Positions 27,287-35,700 of a stretch of 64,000 bases of DNA are shown here, piece after piece. The notes under the pieces were generated by a model. It searched no databases, was not told the origin of the DNA, and saw only the letters and a program-made list of their open reading frames with translations. Every line of letters begins with the position of its first letter. Within the stretch, counting starts at the first letter, position 1. Origin of the DNA: a bacterium (GTDB lineage: Bacteria; Planctomycetota; UBA1135; UBA2386); NCBI GenBank assembly GCA_024743115.1, contig JANSXC010000006.1:62001-126000 (forward strand), written 5' to 3'. A program made the translations under genes and the position numbers.

Positions 27287-27880
27287 ATGTTCGAACGTAT
27301 CGGGCTTCGTGGCAGCGGTCGCCGCACGCTCGGCGTGGTCTTCTCCGCGATCGTGGGCGTGCTCGCAGCGCTCCTCGTGAGTTTCGGCAATCCCGGGAAC
27401 ATGGGGCTCTGCGGTGCCTGCTTCGTGCGCGATGTCGCCGGTGCGCTGGGCCTGCACGCCGGCCCGGCGATCGTGCGGCCCGAGGTCGTCGGCATCGTGC
27501 TCGGCGCGCTCGTCTGTTGCTGGATGTCCGGGCGCCACGTCGGGCGATCGGGTTCGCATGCGGTGACGCAGTTCGTGCTCGGGGTGGCGATGGCGATCGC
27601 TGCGCTCGTCGGTTGGTGCGGCGCACTCTGCGGCGGCTGTCCCGTGCGTTTGATCGTGCTGACTGGCGAAGGCAACGGGGACGCGTTCGTTGCGGTGGCG
27701 GGTCTGCTCGTCGGTGGAGCGGTCGCGCACTCGCTGGGGCTCGCGGCGGCCCCCGCGTCGGCCGCGGCTGCCGGCGGTCCGGGAACCGCGGGCAAGGTCG
27801 CGGTCGTGGTGTTGCTGGTGCTGGTCGTGGCGTACGGTATGGCGATGACGGCGGCGGCGCGGTCCCGAAATCCGGGGTGA
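27287..27880 (+). CDS. Half-length YedE/FdhT-type selenium-transport-like membrane protein
   Basis: A 197-residue polytopic membrane protein. The stretch GNPGNMGLCGACFVRDVAGA followed by LGLH, RPEVVGIVLGA and GGCPVRLIV closely matches the pattern I know for the YedE-related putative selenium transporter family (selenium-metabolism membrane protein YedE/FdhT, Sulf_transp fold), whose conserved Cys residues are thought to handle selenium or sulfur species. Family members are normally nearly twice this length with two homologous halves; only the first half is present here, followed by a final hydrophobic helix (VAVVVLLVLVVAYGM). It may therefore act as a dimer or be truncated. The ATG at 27287 leaves 112 bp to the divergent rpiA start. 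Such proteins usually occur in genomes that use selenium, which bears on the UGA-containing gene 8 kb upstream. Confidence 0.75.
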   Translation: MFERIGLRGSGRRTLGVVFSAIVGVLAALLVSFGNPGNMGLCGACFVRDVAGALGLHAGPAIVRPEVVGIVLGALVCCWMSGRHVGRSGSHAVTQFVLGVAMAIAALVGWCGALCGGCPVRLIVLTGEGNGDAFVAVAGLLVGGAVAHSLGLAAAPASAAAAGGPGTAGKVAVVVLLVLVVAYGMAMTAAARSRNPG

Positions 27881-27988
27881 GGCGTGGCCCGGAGAGCCCG
27901 CTCCGGGGATACCCTCGGCGAAAATGAACGGAACGTTTGCGCGGTTCGTTCGTCTGGCCGAGTCCACGCAAACCCGCTCGGAGTCCTC

Positions 27989-28600
27989 ATGCCCTGGATC
28001 CTGTGTCTGGCCGCCGTTCTACCCCTGATCTTGCCGCCCGCAGCACCTGCGCCCCGCGTGCTCGCGAGTCGTGAGGCGCTCTACCTCGAAGACGCGGTGA
28101 TGCCGCGGCCCGTCGCCCTGGTGCGTGCCGAGCTCGTCGGGATCGAGGATGCGCGCTGGCTGCGTCTGCGGTTGTCCGCGATCGGGGCCGGTGTCGATGC
28201 GGTGCCGGGGCTCGAAGGGGTGCCGGGTGCGAACCTGCGGACCGCCGAAGAGCTGGATCGTTTGCTTCGCGAGGGCCGGCTTGCGGTCACGGTCGAGCCG
28301 GTGGCGGGCGAGCGCACCACCGCGCCTGCCAACGTCACGGCGATCGAATGGCGCAGGTTGCCGGCGCGCCGCGTCGCGATCACGGGAATCGACTTCGAGT
28401 CGCGGACGACGGCGGAGTGGCCAGCGGCGGTGACGATGCTGACGGCTCGGTTGCCGCTCGGCGAGGTCAATGTCTATCTCGAGGCCGACGGTCTACCGCG
28501 GCTGCTCGCGGTCGTGGCCGAAGACCGGGTCACGCAGCTCACGAGTCTGCGGGCCACGGTCATCTCGACGGAATCGTCCGTGGCGGAGGGTGTGCGATGA
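27989..28600 (+). CDS. Exported protein of unknown function
   Basis: A 203-residue protein beginning at ATG 27989 with a signal peptide (MPWILCLAAVLPLILPPAAP, cut near LA-SREA). The rest is mixed alpha/beta with no recognised motif; there are no Cys residues after the signal peptide and no extra membrane segment. The downstream gene's ATG overlaps its stop codon (ATGA at 28597-28600), so the two exported proteins are co-translated and probably work together. The frame opens at 27884, but residues before 27989 are not signal-like. Function unknown. Confidence 0.72.
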   Translation: MPWILCLAAVLPLILPPAAPAPRVLASREALYLEDAVMPRPVALVRAELVGIEDARWLRLRLSAIGAGVDAVPGLEGVPGANLRTAEELDRLLREGRLAVTVEPVAGERTTAPANVTAIEWRRLPARRVAITGIDFESRTTAEWPAAVTMLTARLPLGEVNVYLEADGLPRLLAVVAEDRVTQLTSLRATVISTESSVAEGVR

Positions 28601-29931
28601 ACCGGTTCCTCGTCATTTCGATGATCTCGATGTTCGCGATTCTGGCCCTGACGGCGCCGCTCGCGGCGCAGGGCGGCAAGCCCGCGCCCGTGGCGCCGGC
28701 GAAGCTGCCCGCGGACTGGGGTGAACGCGATCTCGAAGGCAAGTGGGTCGCGTTCCGCGCGGCGACGGGTAACGCCGATGGCGACGCGCGCAAGAAGCAG
28801 GCGTGGGCGCTCGCGCTCGCCCAGGCGGACGAGGTCGAGCTGCTCGAATGGATCGCGCTCTACGAGGGCTGGCGTCAGGCGGGGCCGCAGCTCGCGCGCC
28901 TGGATCCGCCCGTCCTGTTGCGCGCCGCGGCGTGGAATCTCGCGGCACTAGACAGTCACAACCTCGACAACGCGGAGAAGGTCATGCGTGAGCGCGGCGC
29001 GATTGCGGTCGCGTGGTTCGAGGCCAATTCCGTGGCGCAGCGCGGCAAGGGGGCGGCGATCTATCGCGAGCTGAAGAACGCGTTCGAGCCGAGCGACGCG
29101 TCGCGCTACCTGCCGCCGCACGACGCGATGCAGGTGCTCGTGCCCTGGCTCGATGCGCCGGGGAAGCTTGCGGACTTCGGTGACCGACTCACGGCCGAGC
29201 CCCGCACGCGCTACGCGCACCAGGTGCGGCGTGCACTGGACGGCGTCGCGGTCTTCGGTCACGCCGACCGCAGCATCGTGCGCAAGGTGCTGCGGCTCTG
29301 TCGGCACGCGGACGAGTCGATCGCCCGTGCTGCGTTCCGGGCGCTGAGCAAGCTGCAGCCCGAGCGCGTGCCGCACGCGGGGCTCATCGAGTTGGCCAAT
29401 GACGACGACTATCCGGTGGCGCTACGCGAGATCGCCACGACGACACTGAGCTACGCGCTGCATCCCGCGGCGTTCTTCGAAGTGCACGCGATCGCGGGGC
29501 AGCGCGGTCACCCGGGGCGCGAGGCCGCGATGCGACGGCTCGGCGAGATCGGTGACCGCACGACGTCGGCGCAGCTGCAGGGTTTTCTGGTCGCTGGCGA
29601 TCTCGGACTCGAGAACGTCAAGGCCCAGGCGCTGCGCAAGATCGAGGAGCGCATCAAGAAGCTGGGGTTCGTGGCGGCCAACCAGATGCGTGGTGTGCTC
29701 TTCCGCGTCGCGTGGCTGCGGGCGAATGCGGATCCGCGCGCGTCCTCGCATGGCAAAGCGGCGATCGAACTGCTCCGCAGCCAGAACCAGAAGAACCAGG
29801 TCGGTCAGGTGCTCGACCTCGTCCTCGCGATGCCGCTCGAGCACGGGCCGTTCCGGCGTGCGGAGAACGCGCGCATTCGCGCCGAGCTCGCGCGGTTCGC
29901 CGCAGAGGTCAAGAAGGCGCTGAAGCTCTGA
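28597..29931 (+). CDS. Exported HEAT-like alpha-solenoid protein
   Basis: A 444-residue protein with a signal peptide (MNRFLVISMISMFAILALTA, cut near LAAQG). Residues 190-360 contain helical pairs with the spacing of HEAT repeats (for example SIVRKVLRLCRHADESIARA followed by AFRALSKL, and PVALREIATTTLSYAL), which usually form protein-binding solenoids. The N-terminal part is also helical. No catalytic motif is seen. It is coupled to the exported protein upstream (ATGA overlap). A strong hairpin terminator lies immediately downstream and is shared with the convergent di-haem protein gene. Likely a periplasmic or cell-surface scaffold (inference). Confidence 0.74.
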   Translation: MNRFLVISMISMFAILALTAPLAAQGGKPAPVAPAKLPADWGERDLEGKWVAFRAATGNADGDARKKQAWALALAQADEVELLEWIALYEGWRQAGPQLARLDPPVLLRAAAWNLAALDSHNLDNAEKVMRERGAIAVAWFEANSVAQRGKGAAIYRELKNAFEPSDASRYLPPHDAMQVLVPWLDAPGKLADFGDRLTAEPRTRYAHQVRRALDGVAVFGHADRSIVRKVLRLCRHADESIARAAFRALSKLQPERVPHAGLIELANDDDYPVALREIATTTLSYALHPAAFFEVHAIAGQRGHPGREAAMRRLGEIGDRTTSAQLQGFLVAGDLGLENVKAQALRKIEERIKKLGFVAANQMRGVLFRVAWLRANADPRASSHGKAAIELLRSQNQKNQVGQVLDLVLAMPLEHGPFRRAENARIRAELARFAAEVKKALKL

Positions 29932-29938
29932 TGCGACA

Positions 29939-29959
29939 GGGTGCCGGTTACCGGCACCC
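29939..29959. terminator. Hairpin terminator between convergent genes
   Basis: GGGTGCCGG (29939-29947), loop TTA, CCGGCACCC (29951-29959) form a perfect 9-bp GC-rich stem eight bases after the stop of the HEAT-like gene and 22 bases from the stop of the convergent gene. The downstream T-run is weak on the plus strand (TTCG), as is common in GC-rich genomes. Position and symmetry suggest it serves both strands. Confidence 0.75.
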
Positions 29960-29980
29960 TTCGCGGACTCGCTGCGAGGA

Positions 29981-32900
29981 TCAGCGGTCGTCCTGCAGCG
30001 TGAGCGGCTGCCACGCGGGCGCGAGGCCAAGCGTCTGATCCTCGTTGAGGATCGCGACCGCAAACCGGTTCCAGGTCGTCGCGTCGAGTTGCGGCACGCC
30101 CGTGTAGTCGGCGAGCATGACCTTCGCGACACCGGGCGACCAGTAGCCGCCGTGTAGCCACGCCAGCGTGTGCATCGGATCGAGTTCCTCGGCGGTTTCC
30201 CAAATGGGCCTACCGTTGTGTTCGTACCCGCTCGGAGCGAGATCGAAGAACACCTGCTGCGCCGGGAACTGACCCGGGTTGGTCTTCGCCATGGCGAGCA
30301 CGAGCTTCGCGCCGGGGCGGATGTGGTCCCCGATTACGCGGAAGCGGCGTGGCGCCTCGTGGCGAATCGCGTTCGCCGGCAGACCGAACTGCCCCGCGAG
30401 TGAGGCCTGCAACTCGCGGATGCTCTTCATGCTCACCGGCTCGGGACCGTCCTTGCTGGTGTCCCAGTTGAACGGGCGCGTCGGGTGGTTCGGATCCCAG
30501 TTGGCGGTGAGGCTCGGGATGCCGACCCAGAACGTGCTCGGCGCCATCGGCAGCAGCTCGATCGTCGCCCCGTCGGGAGCGGGGCCCGTGAGCACGGCCG
30601 CGGTGCCGGTGAGGCTCGCGACGCGGCGTTCGCTGCCGGTCGGCGTGGCCTGCAGGATCACGACGTTGTCACCGTTCACGGGGCCGGCGAGCGCGATCAG
30701 GCCGGCGCGATCGAGCGAGCTCGTGCCGCCCTCTTCGTAGTAGCGGCCGTCGCGCGGGTCGAACCAGTAGCCGCGCTCGTTGCCGCCGCTTCTGGTGTAG
30801 ACCGCGATGCCGACGTTGGCCTCGCGCGCCTGGGTCTCGAAGAACCCGAGTACGCCGTGGGTGCCGTCGGGGGCAGCGGGATCGATCGTCCACGGCACGC
30901 CGATAAGCGGCGCGGTGCCGCTGTCGAACTGCCGCACGAACTCGGTGACCGCGAGCTTGCGCAGATGGTTCGTCGCCGTGTTCTTGTGGAAGTTGAACGA
31001 CCGGTGGATGAAGTCGTTGATCGTGAACGAGTTGTTAAGGTTCGGGAACGTGAACAGTCCAGCGTGCAGCAGCCCGTGTGTGCCCGTGACGGGCAACGCC
31101 ACGTTGCCCGACAGATCGGTCTGATCGAAGCCGTTCGGGATCATGATCTCGCGCTGGAACAGGTTGCGCGTCGCGGCCGTCTCGATCGGATGGAACTGCG
31201 GCGTCGTGCCGAGCATGCCGTCGATCTTCTCGAGCAGCGTCAGCGTGTTGCTGCTGCCTTCGGGGACCGAGTGGCAGTTCACGCAAGAGCGCGAGCCGAC
31301 GGTCGGGATGATGTGGAACAGCTTCATGCCGAGCAGGCCGCCGCTGCCGTCGTCGGGGTCGTCGGGATCGCCGAGTTCGCCACCCAGGCGTCGGTCCTTG
31401 CGCTGCTCTGGGCTCGGCGGGTGGTGGATCGTGTTGATGAAGCGGTGGTAGCGTTCCATGTCGGCCTGACCGAGGCCGCTGAGCCCGGGGATCGTCGGCT
31501 CGTCGGGCATCCCCTGCAGTCGCACGAAGGCCTCGTTGAAGTCCGGGAAGTCCATCTTGTCGCCGCGCCAGTGGTACGGCGCGTTGGTCGCGACGCCACG
31601 CATGCTGTAGGGCTCGACGAGTGAGTTGAGCAGACCCTGCAGCGTCTGCGTGACCATGAGGCCCTTGCTGTTCGGGAAGTCGGGCATCGACGCCGTGTCC
31701 TCGCCGTCCCCGTCATGGAAGTGTGCCGGGATCGCGGGGCCGGGTTTGTCGAGGTTGCCGAGGTTCCAGGTCAGGCCGTCGGTGCGGGCATCGATGTGGC
31801 AGCTCGCGCACGCGACCATGCCGCTGCCCGAGGTCGCCCACGCGCTGTAGAGGAATTTGCGGCCCGCGCGGATGTCAGTGGGCGTCGGGTCGTGATGGAG
31901 CGCGCGACGTGCGAGCACGTTGCCGGTCCACGGGTTGATCACTGCGAACGAGTTGTCGAGGCGGTTGACGCACCAGACCAGGCCGCGCGAGGCGACCGGG
32001 CTCGACGGGTCCTGGCCGCGCGCGTCGAGCGCGAGGCCGCGCGGACCGACTGCGGAGTAGTCGTTGGGGGTCGGCAGCAGCGACAACCTGATCTGCTGGA
32101 TCGCGTAGCCGCTGGGTCGGTTGGTGTCCGGCGTGAGGATCACGATCTTGTCGGAGCCGAAACCCGCGAGCACGATGCGTTCGACGCCGGTCGGGCCCTC
32201 GACGAGCGCGACGTCGGTGGCCTGCGCGATCGCCGTCGGGGCCGCGACCTCGGTCAGCGTCGTTTGGCTGTAGTCGCGGTTGAGGTTGATGCTCTGCCAC
32301 AGCGCCTTCGGGCCGGGGCCCGCGACCTGTTCGGGCGCGATCGCCGGCGCGTCGCCGGGCTGGCCGGGCAGCAGGTCGAGGACCTTGAGCCAGGTCTGCA
32401 CGAAGCCGGTCTTCTGGGCGGCGACCGCATCGACGCCCGCGGCATCGTTCTGCGCGATCTGCGAGACCACGAACATGCGCGAGCCGGTGCTGTCGATCGC
32501 GAAACCGAGGTTCGTGCTGCCGATGTCAGGAACGGAATGGAAGTGACCGACGGTGCCGGTAGGCGGGTTGTTGGGATCGAATACGAACAATCCCATGTCG
32601 AGCAGCGGCGGCGAGTCGATGTCGCCGCCCATGAGGTTGAGCGCGTAGAACCGGTCGTCGGGCAGCAGCGCGATGCGACGCGGCATCTTCACGATGTGAT
32701 CGATGAGCGGACCCTGCGCCATTGGCACCCGCAGCGGCACGAGCGCTGAGATCGGCCGCAGGTCGGACAGCATGACATGCGCGACGCCGTTCCGGCCCTC
32801 GAGCGCGATGAATGCCTGCGTGTCGTCCTGGACGAACACGATGTCGGTCGGCTGGTCACCGACGTAGGTCGTGCGTTCGACGACGGGGAGGACGCCGCCC

Positions 32901-33253
32901 GTCGCGCTGCCCGAAGTCTCGAGCCGCACGCACGTGATGGAGTCGCCGAGGTAGTTGCAGGTGTAGAACCGGTCGGTGCGGGCGTTCCAGCGGACGGTGA
33001 CCGGCGACAGGCCGACGGGCACGCGGGCGAGGAACGCAAACGGTGGCGCCGCTGAGTAGATCTCGACCGAGTTGTCGGGCGTGTTGCAGATCAGCGCGAC
33101 GCGGCGCAGGTTCGGACCTGAGCCGACCGCGGCGATCGTGACGGGTTTGACCTGGGGATCCTCGTAGTTGACGAACTCCCCCTGGGCGGGGAGGGCGGTC
33201 GGTAGGAGGGCAGAGAACAGGAGCAGGGCAGAGGCGAGCGAGCGCGAGCGCAT
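29981..33253 (-). CDS. Exported YncE-like beta-propeller fused to di-haem cytochrome c peroxidase-like region
   Basis: A 1090-residue exported protein with a signal peptide (MRSRSLASALLLFSALLPTA, cut near LPAQG). The N-terminal half (about 30-470) has YVTN/YncE-type propeller blades (RVALICNTPDNSVEIYSA, TDRFYTCNYLGDSITCVRLE, GLVWCVNRLDNSFAVINPWT). The second half has two haem-c motifs: CASCH in MVACASCHIDARTDG and CVNCH in SRSCVNCHSVPEG. Surrounding sequence such as GLMVTQTLQGLLNS and SMRGVATNAPYHWRGDK resembles the MauG/cytochrome c peroxidase layout. A beta-rich C-terminal region follows the haem part. The length is much greater than MauG because of the propeller. Likely role: periplasmic or surface redox chemistry; the substrate is unknown. 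The gene ends at the shared hairpin. Confidence 0.83.
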   Translation of the reverse strand: MRSRSLASALLLFSALLPTALPAQGEFVNYEDPQVKPVTIAAVGSGPNLRRVALICNTPDNSVEIYSAAPPFAFLARVPVGLSPVTVRWNARTDRFYTCNYLGDSITCVRLETSGSATGGVLPVVERTTYVGDQPTDIVFVQDDTQAFIALEGRNGVAHVMLSDLRPISALVPLRVPMAQGPLIDHIVKMPRRIALLPDDRFYALNLMGGDIDSPPLLDMGLFVFDPNNPPTGTVGHFHSVPDIGSTNLGFAIDSTGSRMFVVSQIAQNDAAGVDAVAAQKTGFVQTWLKVLDLLPGQPGDAPAIAPEQVAGPGPKALWQSINLNRDYSQTTLTEVAAPTAIAQATDVALVEGPTGVERIVLAGFGSDKIVILTPDTNRPSGYAIQQIRLSLLPTPNDYSAVGPRGLALDARGQDPSSPVASRGLVWCVNRLDNSFAVINPWTGNVLARRALHHDPTPTDIRAGRKFLYSAWATSGSGMVACASCHIDARTDGLTWNLGNLDKPGPAIPAHFHDGDGEDTASMPDFPNSKGLMVTQTLQGLLNSLVEPYSMRGVATNAPYHWRGDKMDFPDFNEAFVRLQGMPDEPTIPGLSGLGQADMERYHRFINTIHHPPSPEQRKDRRLGGELGDPDDPDDGSGGLLGMKLFHIIPTVGSRSCVNCHSVPEGSSNTLTLLEKIDGMLGTTPQFHPIETAATRNLFQREIMIPNGFDQTDLSGNVALPVTGTHGLLHAGLFTFPNLNNSFTINDFIHRSFNFHKNTATNHLRKLAVTEFVRQFDSGTAPLIGVPWTIDPAAPDGTHGVLGFFETQAREANVGIAVYTRSGGNERGYWFDPRDGRYYEEGGTSSLDRAGLIALAGPVNGDNVVILQATPTGSERRVASLTGTAAVLTGPAPDGATIELLPMAPSTFWVGIPSLTANWDPNHPTRPFNWDTSKDGPEPVSMKSIRELQASLAGQFGLPANAIRHEAPRRFRVIGDHIRPGAKLVLAMAKTNPGQFPAQQVFFDLAPSGYEHNGRPIWETAEELDPMHTLAWLHGGYWSPGVAKVMLADYTGVPQLDATTWNRFAVAILNEDQTLGLAPAWQPLTLQDDR

Positions 33254-33349
33254 CGACGAATCCTCGGGGTCCGCGGCAGGGAGCCGTCATGTTGTTGTCA
33301 CGATGTCCCCGATCGCCGGTGCCGAGTTTGGAAATGCCTTGGGGGCCGC

Positions 33350-34141
33350 ATGGCGACTACAACCTGGGGCATGACGAACGTTCCCGAGCACGTGCGGTAC
33401 GCGGTCGAGGGTCCGCTCGCGATCGTGACCCTCGCCCGCCCCGAGGCCCGCAACGCCTACAGCGAAGCCATGTGCGAGCAGCTGCCCGCGGCGCTCGAAC
33501 GCGCGGACCGTGATCCCGATGTCCGTTGCATCGTGCTGCACGGCGACGGCAAGTCGTTCCATGCCGGCGGCGACGTCAAGGCGATGAAGCAGCGCAGCGG
33601 CATGTTTGCGGGTGATCCGGCGGAGCTGCGGCAGCGCTACGTCGAAGGCATTCAAGGCGTGCCGCGGCGGATCGCGGGCGTCCACAAACCGATCCTCGCG
33701 GCGCTGCACGGCGCGGCGATCGGGGCCGGACTGGACCTCGCGTGCATGTGTGATCTGCGGGTCGCGGCGCGCGGCACCCAGCTCGGGTCCACGTTCGTGC
33801 GGGTCGGGCTCGTGCCCGGCGACGGCGGCGCGTTCTTCCTGGCGCGCACGATCGGGTTCCCGCGCGCGCTCGAACTCATGCTTACGGGTCGCGTTGTCGA
33901 TGCCGACGAGGCGCTGCGGCTCGGCCTGGTGCACGAGGTCGTCGCCCCCGAAGAACTGCTCGCCGCGACCAGGGCGCGCGCCCACGTGATTGCGGAACTG
34001 CCCGCGATGGCCGTGCAGCTGACCAAGCGAGCCGCCTATCGCAGTCTTGGCGCCGAGCTCGAGCAGGCGCTCGAGCTCGCGGCCACGTACCAGGGGATCG
34101 CTCAGAACCTGCCCGCGCACCGCGAGGCGCTGGGGGGCTGA
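33350..34141 (+). CDS. Enoyl-CoA hydratase/isomerase (crotonase) family protein
   Basis: A 263-residue cytoplasmic crotonase-fold protein, a family that acts on acyl-CoA thioesters. Family blocks include RPEARNAYSEAM, the oxyanion-hole segment FHAGGDVKAM, HGAAIGAGLDLACMCDLRVA and GLVPGDGGAFFL. The two catalytic Glu of classical hydratases (in GGGxE and QPEI contexts) are here Asp (GAGLDLA) and Ser (LGSTF), so simple hydratase activity is doubtful; an isomerase or other crotonase reaction is possible. An alternative start is ATG 33371 (MTNVPEHV). It is divergent from the di-haem gene with a 96-bp gap and has no obvious pathway neighbours. Confidence 0.85.
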   Translation: MATTTWGMTNVPEHVRYAVEGPLAIVTLARPEARNAYSEAMCEQLPAALERADRDPDVRCIVLHGDGKSFHAGGDVKAMKQRSGMFAGDPAELRQRYVEGIQGVPRRIAGVHKPILAALHGAAIGAGLDLACMCDLRVAARGTQLGSTFVRVGLVPGDGGAFFLARTIGFPRALELMLTGRVVDADEALRLGLVHEVVAPEELLAATRARAHVIAELPAMAVQLTKRAAYRSLGAELEQALELAATYQGIAQNLPAHREALGG

Positions 34142-34209
34142 GTCCCCGACCGTCTGGCAACGGGCCCGACCGGCGGCGGGGATTTGCGGTCCAAAGGCCG
34201 CAGAAACGG

Positions 34210-34226
34210 AGTGCCGGGTTGGCACT
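34210..34226 (+). terminator. Possible hairpin terminator after the crotonase gene
   Basis: AGTGCC (34210-34215), loop GGGTT, GGCACT (34221-34226), then TCTC. A 6-bp stem about 70 bases after the crotonase stop and 63 bases before the TM2 gene. It could end the upstream transcript or sit in the leader of the membrane cluster. The stem is short and the T-run poor. Confidence 0.33.
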
Positions 34227-34289
34227 TCTCGGCTCTCCTGCTATCTGTCGCGCCTCCTGACTCGTTCCAGCAAGAAGGAAAACTCACAG

Positions 34290-34535
34290 ATGGCACCTCC
34301 CCCCACCCCGCAGGACAGCAAGCGCATTGTCTGCGGCGTTCTCGCAATCATTGTCGGCTTCCTCGGTATTCACCGTTTCATGCTCGGTGACACCGCCGGT
34401 GGCATCATCCGTATCCTGCTCAACTGCGTGTTGGTCAGCGGTCTCATCGGGCTCATCGAGGGCATCATCTACCTGACGAAGTCCGACGAGGAGTTCATCG
34501 AGATCTACCAGGTCGGCAAGAAGGCCTGGTTCTAG
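34290..34535 (+). CDS. TM2-domain membrane protein
   Basis: An 81-residue protein consisting of a TM2 domain: a glycine-rich first helix (IVCGVLAIIVGFLGIHRFML, with the characteristic G-x-H-R/F turn), a GD-containing loop, and a second helix (IIRILLNCVLVSGLIGLIEG) ending at ITYLTK-like residues and DEEF. The start at ATG 34290 is supported by an AGAAGGA stretch 11-12 bases upstream. TM2 proteins are small membrane proteins of mostly unknown role, and in bacteria often sit beside DUF2752 genes, as here. It is the first gene of a six-gene same-strand cluster of membrane proteins extending to 38286. Confidence 0.85.
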   Translation: MAPPPTPQDSKRIVCGVLAIIVGFLGIHRFMLGDTAGGIIRILLNCVLVSGLIGLIEGIIYLTKSDEEFIEIYQVGKKAWF

Positions 34536-34580
34536 TTTCCGCGAGCCTCGCGGTGCCGTGCTGCGGCGCCGCCCCCGGTC

Positions 34581-35012
34581 GTGCCGATCCCCGATGACAA
34601 TCCGAAGACGGCGCGGCGTGCCGCGCTCGGCAACATGATCATGCCGGCCGGTGTGCTCGTGCTGGCCGCGACTGCGCGCGCTTCGACGGAGGCGGCGACG
34701 TGGTTCGGGATCCGCGGACCGCACTGCCCGCTCGGTGCGGTGCTCGGTGAGTGCGCATGTCCGGGCTGCGGTCTGACACGGAGTACCGCGATGGTCGTGC
34801 AGGGGCGCTTCGGTGAAGCGCTCGAGCTCAACGTCGGCGGCTTCGTCGTTGCTGGGCTGAGTGCGGCCGCGCTCGTGTTGCATGCCGACGTGCTGCGGCG
34901 TGGGCGCGTGCTGTTCGGCCACCTTCGCTTGCGGGAGACCGGCCGGTGGGTCTTCGTCGCGGGCGTCTTGTTCGCGTGGCTCGCCCGTGCCTGCAGTTGG
35001 TTCAGCCTGTGA
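34581..35012 (+). CDS. DUF2752 membrane protein
   Basis: A 143-residue protein starting at GTG 34581, 45 bp after the TM2 gene. It has three likely membrane helices and the DUF2752 signature CACPGCGLTRST between the first and second helices, preceded by HCPLG. The conserved Cys residues could form a metal or disulfide site, but the biochemical role of the family is not known. The next gene's GTG overlaps its stop (GTGA at 35009-35012), implying co-translation. The TM2-DUF2752 pairing is a known association, supporting a common membrane function. Confidence 0.82.
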   Translation: MPIPDDNPKTARRAALGNMIMPAGVLVLAATARASTEAATWFGIRGPHCPLGAVLGECACPGCGLTRSTAMVVQGRFGEALELNVGGFVVAGLSAAALVLHADVLRRGRVLFGHLRLRETGRWVFVAGVLFAWLARACSWFSL

Positions 35013-35671
35013 TCGCCTACCTGCCCAAGTTCGACGACGACGTCGGTCCGATGCTGATCGCGTTTCTCGTCGTGGCCGCGATCTACGGCGTGTTCGGCAT
35101 CATCTGCGCGGTGATCGCACCGAGCCGCGGCCGCAGTGCCCTGGGTTGGTTCTTCATCGGCGTGGCGCTGCAGTGCATCGGCATCATCCTGTTGCTGCTG
35201 CTGCCCGACCTCAAGGTCGAGGCGGCGAAGCAGCGGCGGCGCGAGGAGGAGAGCCGCAAGCTGCGGGAGCTCCTCAAGAAGGAGCGCCAGGTCTCCGACA
35301 ACCGTCACGCTGCGCATCGCAATCGCCTCGGCGCGCACGACCGGGCGCTCGGACTCGACACGTCGACGGCCGAAGAGCAGGCGCTGCTGGGTGACTCGGG
35401 AGCTGGTGGCGGCAGCCCTCGCGCGCTGCCGCCGGCGCCGCCGTTGCCAGCAGACGCGGCCGCCAGCGCCGAGCCCGTGTGGCACTACGCCGAAGCCGGG
35501 CAGCAGCGCGGGCCCGTACCGGCGTCGAAGTTGCGCCTGCTGTGGCGCGAAGGGCGCGTGTCGGACGACACGCTGGTCTGGCGGCAGGGGCTGTCGGACT
35601 GGACCGCGATCGCGGATCTGCCCGAGTTCAACGGTGGTTCCGACCTCGGCGACCGCCCGATCGAAGATTGA
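35009..35671 (+). CDS. GYF_2-domain membrane protein (paralogue 1)
   Basis: A 220-residue protein from GTG 35009, coupled to the DUF2752 gene. It has two membrane helices (about 14-37 and 46-66) around a PSRGRSALGWFFIG turn, then a highly charged coiled-coil-like helix (about 70-105, Lys/Arg/Glu-rich), a Pro/Ala linker, and a C-terminal GYF_2 domain (about 157-206; VWHYAEAGQQRGPVPASKLR with the WRQGLSDWTAI ending). GYF_2 domains are small peptide-binding modules thought to recognise proline-rich segments. The order predicts a membrane anchor with a cytoplasmic adaptor. It is closely similar to the next gene, so the two are a tandem duplication. Confidence 0.83.
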   Translation: MIAYLPKFDDDVGPMLIAFLVVAAIYGVFGIICAVIAPSRGRSALGWFFIGVALQCIGIILLLLLPDLKVEAAKQRRREEESRKLRELLKKERQVSDNRHAAHRNRLGAHDRALGLDTSTAEEQALLGDSGAGGGSPRALPPAPPLPADAAASAEPVWHYAEAGQQRGPVPASKLRLLWREGRVSDDTLVWRQGLSDWTAIADLPEFNGGSDLGDRPIED

Positions 35672-35700
35672 CGCCCGCACGGCGTGGAGAGTGACCGGTC

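Noticed and set aside
27878-27880. The stop codon of the YedE-like gene as another selenocysteine UGA
   Set aside because: The sequence after it does not continue a second YedE half and no SECIS-like hairpin with the right spacing is visible.
27175-27990. In-frame 272-codon extension of rpiA
   Set aside because: It overlaps the divergent YedE-like gene and has no RpiA-like sequence; ATG 27174 yields the standard length.
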